Source of the DNA: Gnetum montanum
Lineage: Eukaryota; Streptophyta; Gnetopsida; Gnetales; Gnetaceae
Length of the DNA stretch: 64,000 nt
Assembly (NCBI GenBank): GCA_015680685.1
Contig: MNCI01006623.1
Coordinates: 205,019-269,018 of the forward strand
Reading direction: 5' to 3'
The notes under the pieces are model-generated. The model searched no databases and was not told where the DNA came from. It saw only the letters and a program-made list of their open reading frames with translations. The stretch's first letter is position 1. Each line of letters starts with the position of its first letter. Positions 55,151-64,000 of the stretch are shown piece by piece. Both the position numbers and the translations under genes were made by a program.

Positions 55151-57065
55151 ACTTTCAAAGGCATTTAGTTTGAAGGGTTCTTGAATGATGCAAACATAAA
55201 GGATGAGGGACAAATACAGCTATCAACTATGTATGTCTATGAGGGCTTTGTAGGAATATTGGTTTAGAAGAATGATCTTTTTCAGGATTTGTTCTCCAAA
55301 CCACTTGGCTAAGGAGCCAATTATAAGTTAACAGCCCTAGTGGCATTATGTTGCTATGGCTAGGCTGGAATTTTGCCGTAAACTGATGGAGCAAGTGGTA
55401 ATTAAGTTGAGGATGAAGGGATGTGTGTGTAGATAGATGAGAAGGGTAATGAGGAAATGGGTATTCCCCTCTTGAAGATTGGACTCTATAGTATTCAAAA
55501 GGGTAGCAGTACCCATATGGATCACGTAGAGAAATGGCTGCTGAACATAGTACTCATATGGATCATATTCTTGGTAAGGGTATTACTCCCTTCATGGTGG
55601 CATCCCCCATGACTATTGGTACTGCCACTAATGGTACTACTCATAAGGTTGTGGTGGACCTCCACTTGGATAGTAGGATTGTTGTTAGTGAAACTACCTA
55701 GGGTTACCTTGAGGATAAGGCAACCTTCTGGGCACTTGCTTCTTTGCCAATCTAGGATTTAGAGCATACATCCTAGACTCCTAAAAGTGTGACACAATGG
55801 GATAACATCCCTTAAGAAGTTCATATTAGTAGATGTCACATCCACCATCATCATCTATTTTAGACTCTATAACCTCCTCTACATCAACAGCCTTACCCTT
55901 ACCCCTTTGGTGGGCATGTTTAGCTTGCTTCCTTCTCCTATGATCATGATTACTATTTTGCTCTTTAAATTCATCTAAAGAGTTCCACATTTTATCAACC
56001 TTGAACAAAATTTTAAAAATAGACTTTTGAATCGACAAGGTCTTGCATTGCACCACTTCATCAAGTGATGCCTCCTCTTCATTGTCACATAATTGAACTT
56101 TCCTTTTTCTAATGAAAGGATCTTAGTTGTACTCCTTCGCACTTTTTCTTTTTCTCAACTCTCCTTCATCTTTGGCAACCTACTCAATCAGCTTTTGAAT
56201 CTTATGAGCTCTAAGTTCTGAAAGTCTCCCGTAGGCATAGATCCCAAGAGTTCTCCTTATTTCTATTTGATGCCCATCTATGATATGGTAGAGTTACTCC
56301 CTTTACGAATAATGATGGCTAGGACATCAGTGCAAGATAGAATAATACCTGCCCATGGTTGCATCCAAGGGTTCATGTGTTTCCTATTTCCAACCTTGGA
56401 TATACTTTCTCAAATTGAACACTCAAGAGTATGTTTGATGCTTTTCATTGAAGAAATCAAGCATCATACTTCATCTATAGATTGATTCCAGCTCCAAGGA
56501 CTAGTAGCAACTTTCAACTTGTTTGATATGTGTCCCTAGGAATAGCTCTAATTTTTGCCATATGTTCTCCACATTCTATAAGGCATAGGCATCGTGAAAT
56601 ACATTATGATGATTCTATAGATCTAAGTTGTATCACCCTTCAAACTTAGGAATATTATTCATATCCAACTATTTGATTTGATTTTCTTTCACATGCATCT
56701 CTAGGATGCTCATGGCCTTTGCAATGTTTAGCATATTTTTAGTTGCAAGCAAAGGCTCATCATAGTCATGACCTCTATTATGGCTATGATGCCTATGATT
56801 CCCTATGCTATCCCTTCTTTTGTGTTAGCGAGCCTTCCTTGAATGCCCATGCCCTTGATCTCTATTGGTCTAGAGGGCCCTACAATCATATTTATCCTAT
56901 CGATCACCTCCATCACAATCGTGTCCTTTGTGGCTTTAATAAAAGCTAGAGGAGGAGGAAGAGGATGATGAAGGTGAAGAGGAAGGAGGACTAGCACCAC
57001 CATGGTGCCTGCGACCCCCTTGTCTTCGCTCACAACCATGCTCATCATTTTTTTCATCATTGTGC
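55151..57065 (-). pseudogene. gag of the 49.5-57.07 kb element, decayed
   Basis: Minus strand. Readable parts: YHIIDGHQIEIRRTLGIYAY and GRLSELRAHKIQKLIE (about 56290-56190), parallel to IVDGLRNETRRTLGTYAQ at 59.3 kb; frame 56056-55826 ending VIESKIDDDGGCDIY, parallel to DSDLDDDSGCEIY at 59.8 kb. A KRGKGK-type basic stretch lies between. The N-terminal end is cut by insertion of the plus-strand element at 57069. Confidence 0.78.
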
Positions 57066-57068
57066 TAC

Positions 57069-58044
57069 TAATGAGATGCGATATCGCATGCACCACGATA
57101 TCGTGTACACGATATCGCGTACACGATATCGCATTGTCCCCTGCAATATCACATACGTGATATCGCGGTCTACCGCAAAATCTATAATTACGAGGCGGAA
57201 CTCCCTTCATTTCTGATCCTAGGCTAGAAGTAGGGAAACTCTGGCAGTTTGATCACTCCAGAGATAGAATATTTTCCATGTGCCCGCAGTAGGAGTCCCC
57301 AAGTGAACGGATCTTTATTCAAGCAGCTTTGTACCTGAATGCAAGTTGTGTACGGCAATAAAGATGAGCTTTGTGGATAAACCTTGCAATGCATGGAATA
57401 AGATTTATTACATGTTATTTATTACCTATTATTTATTACCTACATTAGCGTGGCATGAGTACAACTTGATTACAAGCATTGACGAATGTGTACGGCTAAT
57501 CAAGGAATCGGCTACTCATTGCGATTAGATTCTCTCACCCTTATCTCCTAGAGTGCGGAATGAGTACGACTTGATTATGAGCATCTACGGGTATGTACAG
57601 CTAGTCAAGGAATTGGCTACTCATTACATTTAGGCTAGTTAAGTGCCTCAGTATGACCACTTCGAGCATGTGCATTACGTGTGGTGATCCCAGTAACGAT
57701 TAGCATTTTTGGTAGCCACAGTTGCATAGTTCAGGGTGTGTATGGTAAGTGGGAACGGATGTTGATGCTAGTTAATTTAGACTTAGTCCTTAGTTAGATT
57801 TAGTTATCTCTCTCAACCCTTCACCCTTTAGAATATGAGAAAAACCATAAAAGACCAAAAAAATTATATACCTCGGACTTACTTAACCATACACCATGAC
57901 AACAACAAGTCTGGGAAGACAACGAATGATTAACCCCAAGTGTTCCATGGGGCGTTTAGGAATTTAGTCTATGGAGTTCAACTGGATCGTGCATGCTATG
58001 CTCATTTCGTATGGTTGAGTGTAGGGATACCTCGCCACTCATCA
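57069..58044 (+). mobile_element. 5' LTR of the gag-protease element (57.07-64+ kb)
   Basis: Pairs with 63296-64000. Starts TAATGAGATGCG (TG mutated to TA) and ends CACTCATCA at 58044; 976 bp. U3 opens with iterated GATATCG palindromes (57077-57166). The TATA box is mutated (CTATAATTACG at 57181; the partner has CTATAAATAAG). CGGCAATAAAGATGAG at about 57352 carries the AATAAA signal. Two ~76-bp copies of an ACTTGATTAC-GGCTA-TCAAGGAAT block lie at 57453-57528 and 57558-57633. By eye the two LTRs differ at about 8% over ~245 aligned bases. Confidence 0.92.
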
Positions 58045-58045
58045 T

Positions 58046-58063
58046 TGGCGCCGTTGCTGGGGA
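58046..58063 (+). promoter_or_regulatory. Primer binding site, tRNA-Asp type
   Basis: TGGCGCCGTTGCTGGGGA lies one base after the LTR. It matches the 3' end of plant tRNA-Asp (complement of CCCCGGCAACGGCGCCA) with one mismatch, and is the PBS type usual for Athila and many Tat elements. It is the best preserved PBS in the window. Confidence 0.88.
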
Positions 58064-58295
58064 CTACGTGTTTGTGCGCCGAATAGAATATAAGGGATAT
58101 CACTCACATCATTGTGAGCCTTAATGAACCTTCAGGTTAATCAAGATAAAAAATTATATAACAGTGAAATTAGCACACCGATAAATAAAAATTCCTTCTT
58201 CTCATAAGAGCAACTCACCACCTAAGGACCACACACGAGACAGTTGGCAAGATAAAACACATAACCAAAATTAGCCAAGTCCTAAACAATATAAG

Positions 58296-60451
58296 ATGAC
58301 ATATACTCATCCCGATGAGTATATTCCTAATTTTACTTTTATTCTCCATCAAGACGAGCAGCTACGGTGGAGAGATTTACAAGGTAACATTGTGTTACCC
58401 CCAGATCGATCAATCTCTCACATGCTTTTCCATGCCTTGGCACAGATAGGCATGACTGAGCTATACGTTGAATACATTGTGGAAGATTTTGATATAGGGA
58501 TTATTATCCCACAGATGCCCAACATATGAGAGATTTAAGGTAGGAGAGTCAACATACTTTTTTGAAGGGAAAAGCCCCGCATGTCCTTAGTGAAATAGGA
58601 GATGTATCACGGGTTCATTAGCAATCGATGTTCCCCCTCATAATGATGATGAGGAGGTTGGGTATCAGAACCTATGATCAATGATACATATCCCTAGTTC
58701 TGATGCCCGTGAACACCAACTGTTCATAGAGGGAACAACCACTTATGCTAAGGACGGGCACTTAGATCATCACCACGATTGGGGCCGTAGCAGCCGAAGA
58801 GAAGGCAAGAAACATCGTCATGGCGATGGTCACAGGCGTCATGAAAGAGACAATTATGACGAGCCCCCTACTCGCAACCCAAAGTATGTTTGACATAACA
58901 GAGGCAGTTAGGATTCCCACAAGGCATTTAAAAGATAGTCAGATCAAACGATTCGACATGAACAATATCCCACGATTCGAAGGGGGATACAATGCTGATC
59001 TGCAAAAAAATTTACAAGAATTTCATGATGCCTGTGCCTTGCAGAATATAGAAAATAAGTGGTAAAAACTTAAGTTGTTCCCAAGGACACTCACCAAAGA
59101 AGTAGAGAGCTGGTACCGGTCCTTAGAACCGAAAACCATCAGGAGGTGGAGTACGATGCTAGAACTGTTCAACGAAAAGTATTAGATGTACTCCAGAGTG
59201 CCCAATTTACGTAAGTAGATCCAAGGCTGGAAATAAGCTACATATGAACCCTTGGATGCTACCATGGCCCGCTACTACACATTGTTACATCGTTGCCTGG
59301 GCCATGGGTATGCTCAGTGGGATCAACTTCGCCACATCGTGGATGGGCTAAGGAATGAAACTAGAAGAACCCTTGGAACTTATGCCCAAGGGAGACTCTC
59401 ACAACTTAGAGCCCATGAAGTACGTAGCTTGTTGGAGCAAGTAGCAAAAGAAGAGGGTGAGCTATGCAAAAGGGAAAGTGCCAAAGAGTACAACCGTGAT
59501 CCCTCCCTTCGAAAGAAGGGAGTGAAATTTTGTGATGAAGAGGATGAGTCACCAATCGAAGAGTTGGTGAACTGGAAAATCTTGCCAATCCAAAAATTAA
59601 CAACTAAGGTATCGGCCAAGGTAGAACAAATGTGGGATTCCTTAGACTCAAGAATTGAAATAGACTTGAAAATTGTAGAAGAGTCTAAGGTAGAACAAAG
59701 TAGTGACAAAGGTAAGAAAAAGTGGAGAGATTTAAGCCCTGCACATAACAAGGGTAAAGGAAAAATCACTAACTCTGATGTGGTTGTGGATTCAGATTTA
59801 GACGATGACAGTGGATGTGAGATCTACCATTATGACCATCCTAAGGGATGTTGCCCCATCATCTCACATCTACATGAGTCTAGGGTGTATGCACTTAATC
59901 CAAGACTCAACCAATGGTAAACACCCCACAAGTTACCTTATCCACAAGGTAAACCAAGGCAGTTCCACCAACCATTAACATATTATCCAAGTGGAACTCC
60001 TCCACAGCCCATCAGACAACATCAGCAGTGGCAATACCCATAGTCATCGGGGATGCCACCGCCAACACAATAGTACCCTTACCGGCAGCCTGATCCTTAT
60101 GGTTATTATGTGCAACAGCCGATTTCTCCAAGTGACTCTATGAGTCACTCAACCCCCAACCGTCACTACCAAGTTCAGGAGTACTTCAGAAGGACTCCTT
60201 CTCCTCTGGGATACATCTCACACTCATTCTATCCTCCAAATCCATCCACACCTCTTCCACCACAAGTAGTTCCCATAACACCTCCTGCTCCAACAATGCA
60301 AGGGGAACTTCCTCCTCAACCGCAGCAACGTCACGTTGCGAAAGCTGTAAATATCCAACCTGCTGCTGGTTTTGACAACTGTAAAAAGAGAAGACCTTAA
60401 TTTGGAACCAAAAGCCTAGACAAACTCTCGCAACAACAAGAAGTTGAGCCC
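58296..60451 (+). pseudogene. gag of the gag-protease element, several stops
   Basis: N-terminal block 58296-58526: YTHPDEYIPNFTFILHQDEQ then LRWRDLQGNIVLPPDRS. A His/Arg-rich stretch at 58750-58860 (DHHHDWGRSSRREGKKHRHG). Capsid part 58960-59500: FEGGYNADLQKNLQEFHDAC, KLKLFPRTL, WYRSLEPKTIRRW, MLELFNEKY, RYYTLLHRCLGHGYAQ, IVDGLRNETRRTLGTYAQGR. Frame 59252-59917 is 222 codons without a stop and ends with DDDSGCEIYHYDHPKGCCPI. A Pro-rich tail covers 60110-60400. Stops at about 59062, 59180, 59215 and 59235 lie mostly at likely former Gln or Trp codons. No CCHC knuckle is readable. Confidence 0.87.
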
Positions 60452-61150
60452 ATGTACACTCCTCCACCATCTAACACTTCAGAGCACCCTTCCGTCCAAA
60501 ATCAGAGCTTAACGCATACGGTTATGTTAACGCATACCTTTACTGACTGGATCAAGGTGGGCCACCTTCCCAAGAAACTAACTAACCCTAGGAGTCCCTT
60601 AATCTATTTACAGATCGTTGGAAATGAACCACATAGAGCTCTTCTTGACTCAGGTTCTGGAGTCAGCTTAATTTCACGAGAGATGTACCATGCCTGGAAC
60701 CTGCCACAACTTAAGAAGAGCAAAATTCAACTCGAGCTAGCAGACTAGTCCATCACCATTCCCTTGGGATTGGTGAAGGATATCATTACCACTATGTGTG
60801 GCTAGTCCTATCCAGCTAATTTTCTGGTGATTGAAGTGAACAATAACGAAGGGGACTTCCCAATTATAATGGGAAGGGCATGGCTAAGTACAGTAGCTGC
60901 ATGCCTTAGGATCCGCGATCTTTCCTTGGAAATCTCTAAGATAAACATTTGTGGAATGATCGAGAAGAGGAAAGCTCCATGCATCACATACAGTGATTCA
61001 TCGAGTGATGACATGGAGGAAATGCCTCCATGTAACAGGTGTGCCCTTGAAACTTTGCAACAAAGATGCCTATATGTAGCAACCACACAAGAAGTAGTAG
61101 ACACCCCGTGGTTGACAGCTAGAAGAAGCAGAAAAATGTGCATAGAATGA
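60452..61150 (+). pseudogene. Protease of the gag-protease element, one or two stops
   Basis: The best-preserved protease in the window. Reads PLIYLQIVGNEPHRALLDSG, SGVSLISREMYHAWNLPQLK, then LELAD-stop-SITIPLGLVK (TAG at a likely Gln), SYPANFLVIEVNN, DFPIIMGRAWLSTVA and a tail to 61147. The DSG active-site triplet and the GRAWL motif are both intact, as expected for a functional retropepsin before the stops arose. Frame 60827-61147 is open. The RT and integrase that follow in full Athila elements are absent: non-coding sequence begins directly. Confidence 0.88.
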
Positions 61151-62935
61151 ACTAAGAAAACCCATGCCAACAACTAAGGCATAGACATATTGAAATATGA
61201 GTGTCTCCAACTTCCATCCCTCAATCTAAGATCATCAATTGGGAGAATTTGGGCACTTTTATGAAATTCAAACAGTCGTTCATTATTTCGGATCTCTCCC
61301 TTACAACTCAGTCATGGGGGAGATGGCAACCTATGCTGATCAAATGGGGCCCTCAATTCTTTTTCGATTTTTTTTCCATGTTTTTTTTACAACGTTTTTT
61401 TTTACACATTTTTGTTTTACAAATTTCTTTAACTTTTCTAATTTTTGTTTTACAAATTTATTTAACTTTTCTAGTTTTTTTTTACATCATCGTTATACTT
61501 TTTCACTTGTTATGTGTGTGTGTGTGTTCCACCCTGTAAGTTTGTCCCATAATAAGCATTCTTCATGATGGTATGAACTATTTTCATATTGATTGCTAAT
61601 GTTTGGTTTTTACCTTTAAGTCACAATGTTGATACTAAGGTATGTTTCTTTTGATATGGCAGGCAATGAGACCACTTCATCCATCCATCCACCAATTTCT
61701 ATGGTTTCTCTCAGCTTGAAAATGTACAGTTCCCTTCTAATAAGAACTTTAACGAATCAGTGATTGGGTATTTCTCAAACTAAGGAAGGACTCATGGATT
61801 GAAAAGGGTGTGATTTCAAGGGAACTTGATGCTTTTGTGTTGGTCATTCTCTTGGGTGCTTGAATGTTTCTTCTTGAGTTTTCTTACCATTTCGATGTTA
61901 CCCAATTATCAGAAGCTAAGACAATAAAAACAAGAAGTATTTGCATGGTGTGGTTCTCACGCATAAAAACACAATAAAACAAACAAAAAAAACAAAAACA
62001 AACAAAAAAACGAGGTGAGAATTCAAAGCACACCCCTTAGATGAAATAAACTTGGGCTACAAGCACTGGTTATGGAACCAAAAGTGTTCCCTCTAACTAA
62101 GGCCCTTCTCACTTCCCATTCTCTCCTTTGTTTCATCGGAATGGTGGTGGCTCTTGGAGAGTGCATTCTTGTTTCCCATGTGGATGGTTTAACCGAAGGC
62201 GTTGATGTGAAGTCACTGGATGTGGTTGGTTTGAGGCCGGCATTGGAATGAGATTTGCCAAGTCACATTAATTATCAAACACACAAGGGGCTGTACACCA
62301 CCTTGTTCTTGAGATTCCATTCCATTTGGATCTCTCCATCCTTCTCTCCATTGTTCGCCTCATTACTGATTGTATCATTAGTGCATATATTTTGGTTGAT
62401 GCATTGTTTTCTTCTTGGTAAACGCTTGTGGTTAAGACTTTAACTCTTGTCCCAACTGACATTCCTAGAGCCTACGGACTCTTTGAATGTGGGTTTGTCA
62501 GGGCATTAAGGGCATAAGCCTGCTTTGGGGAGGACCCACTGACATTCCTATTTGGAACCTTAGTTAAATTCTTTTCCTTAACATTTTGCAATTAATTTTA
62601 TTTTGTTCATTTCCATCTTGACATCCATTTCATCGATGCCATAGTTGTCCCTTTTTACCTATCTTTCTTACTCCTTTTCTTTTTCCATTCTAATGCTACC
62701 AGAGGTTTGTGATTAGTCATGGGGGTACGAGACCTAATTTTTTTGATTTTTTCCTAGCCCCGAAATTTTTTGATTTTCTTCCTAACCCCTACACCTTCGG
62801 TAGTCATCAGTAACATATTCCCAGATCCATATCAGCCATACCACAACCTAGCCAATGGACTTAGACCGCAGCAACGTATCAATTACATGATGATTCAATT
62901 ACCCTTGTTAATATAAGATTGTGTTGTGTGTGCAG
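61151..62935 (+). other. 3' non-coding region with conserved blocks
   Basis: 61355-61500 is T-rich with a ~36-bp repeat (TTTTGTTTTACAAATTT twice, CTTTAACTTTTCTA twice). 61790-61860 (GTGTGATTTCAAGGGAACTT) and 62465-62545 (CAGGGCATTAAGGGCATAAG to GGGGAGGACCCAC) match the blocks in the 30-35 kb and 46-48 kb elements. 61970-62010 is an (AAAAC)n run. A hydrophobic frame at 62255-62440 has no known match. Confidence 0.6.
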
Positions 62936-63080
62936 ATGGCGACCATGCAATAACGGATTGGATCTGGAGCAAACACTTGGAATGGAGCAGCGTTGAAGCA
63001 GCTATGCAAGGAGCAAGATCGATGGCATGCTTACGGATGGACAACGAAGGAGCAATCTTGGCGTTGGCAGTAGTGACACT
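62936..63080 (+). pseudogene. Stub of the 3' ORF
   Basis: The ATG at 62936 directly follows TTGTGTTGTGTGTGCAG, the clearest splice-acceptor-like sequence of the three 3' ORF starts. The frame hits TAA after five codons; beyond it reads RIGSGANTWNGAALKQ. The rest of the ORF is deleted and the LTR begins about 215 bp later. Confidence 0.5.
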
Positions 63081-63295
63081 TCTTTCTCTCTCTCTTTCTT
63101 AGCTGCCAACAAAGGCCTGATGTCATTGTAATAAGGTGTTCATCCTTGTTGTCATGAATACCAGTTTTGTCAAGTCTTGTAATAATGATCCGTTCACATG
63201 TCATCCCATTAGTTCCATTTCCCTCAATAATTCCATACCTACCTAATATTATTGAAAGGAACTCGAGGATGAGTTTTCATTCAGTCATGGGGGTA

Positions 63296-64000
63296 TGATG
63301 AGACACGATATCGCATGCACCGTGATATCGTGTATGCGATATCGTGGCCGTCATGATATTGCATCCCATGCGATATCGTGTACGTGATATCGCGTCGTCC
63401 CCTATGATATCGCGTACACGAGATCGCGGTCTACCGCCAAATCTATAAATAAGAGGTGGCACTTCCCTCATTTCTCATCCTAGGCTAGAAGGAGGGAAAC
63501 TCTGGCAGTTTGATCACTCTAGAGATAGAATATTTTCCATGTGCCCACAGTAGGAGTCCCCAAGTGAATGGATCTTTATTCGAGCAGCTTTGTACCTGAA
63601 CGTAAGTTGTGTACGGCAATAAATACGAGCTTTGTGGATAAACCTTGTAGTGCATGGAATAGAATTTATTACATGTTATTTATTACCTGCATTACCATAG
63701 CATGAGTACAACTTGATTACGAGCATTGATGAATGTGTATGGCTAATCAAGGAATCGGTTGCTCATCGCGATTAGATTCTCTCACCCTTATCTCCTAGAG
63801 TGTGGAATGAGTATGACTTGATTACGAGCATCTATGGGTGTGTACGGCTAGTCAAGGAATTAGCTGCTCATTACGTTTAGGCTAGTTAAGTGCCTCAGTA
63901 CGACCACTTCGAGCACGTGCGTTACGTGTGGTGATCCCAGTAACGATTAGCGTTTGGTAGCCACAGTTGCATAGTTCAAGGTGTGTACGATAAGTGGGAA
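63296..64000 (+). mobile_element. 3' LTR of the gag-protease element (cut by the window end)
   Basis: Preceded by ACTCGAGGATGAG and CATGGGGGTA; starts TGATGAGACACG. U3 holds six or so GATATC palindromes to 63430, more than its partner. TATA box CTATAAATAAG at about 63443 is intact; AATAAATACGAGC at about 63619. About 270 bp of the LTR lie beyond the window, so target-site duplications cannot be checked. Confidence 0.92.

Noticed and set aside
61201-61568. Phe-rich frames of 112 and 109 codons
   Set aside because: Generated by the T-rich repeat at 61355-61500 in the 3' non-coding region.
62255-62443. Hydrophobic frame as a possible envelope membrane segment
   Set aside because: Short, no partner in the other copies that keeps the frame, and the 3' ORF starts downstream of it.
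1-64000. tRNA, rRNA, snoRNA genes and telomere repeats
   Set aside because: I looked for tRNA-type boxes and TTTAGGG arrays and saw none; tRNA-like matches are only the primer binding sites.

Overview
This window looks like intergenic DNA from a large, repeat-rich seed-plant genome. The evidence is wall-to-wall decayed Ty3/gypsy LTR retrotransposons of the two plant Tat/Athila-type branches, a plant tRNA-Asp-type primer binding site, and one plant LEA14-like gene remnant. A gymnosperm is my guess from the size and age of the nested elements, but nothing in the window proves it. Composition is AT-rich except for a CpG-rich island at 24.6-25.7 kb. I see no intact host gene, no tRNA or rRNA gene, and no CRISPR array. 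Almost every long open frame is either a piece of a decayed polyprotein or chance.

Layout. 1-15.5 kb (+): remains of a Tat-type element (protease at 0.4-1.1 kb; RT, RNase H, a second RNase H and integrase at 10.6-14.06 kb). It is split by about 8 kb of non-coding DNA holding a ~30-bp minisatellite in four places, a ~148-bp tandem repeat, candidate antisense exons and a ~180-bp tandem array of about 20 units. 15.5-21.9 kb (-): an Athila-like element with gag, protease, RT, RNase H, integrase, a decayed PBS and part of the 5' LTR. 21.9-24.3 kb (-): two integrase fragments from other gypsy elements. 24.6-25.0 kb (+): a LEA14-like pseudogene, followed by a GC-rich repeat. 25.8-26.8 kb (+): an LTR with TATA box, A-rich leader and a TGGCGCCCACC primer site. 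26.8-29.1 kb (-): gag and protease of another gypsy element.

30.1-35.4 kb (+): an LTR-bounded element with gag but no RT or integrase. 35.4-38.5 kb (+): a coiled-coil 3' ORF and its LTR. 38.5-44.6 kb (-): protease-to-integrase, then an LTR, then a second copy of the 3' ORF. 45.0-45.9 kb: an assembly gap. 46-49.4 kb (-): LTR fragment, conserved 3' non-coding blocks, integrase and LTR. 49.5-57.07 kb (-): a near-complete Athila-like element (gag, protease, RT, integrase, C-terminal 3' ORF). 57.07-64 kb (+): a younger LTR element keeping gag and protease only; its 3' LTR runs off the window.

How the parts relate. At least five elements belong to one Athila-like family sharing gag, a protease of the same type, the PBS, LTR ends, a conserved 3' non-coding block and a third ORF beside the 3' LTR. 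In three copies this ORF starts right after a splice-acceptor-like AG. Two copies lack RT and integrase altogether and would need enzymes supplied by relatives. The start of U3 carries a different iterated palindromic motif in each subfamily. In-frame stops are very often TAG or TAA where Gln codons are expected, as after long C-to-T decay of methylated DNA.
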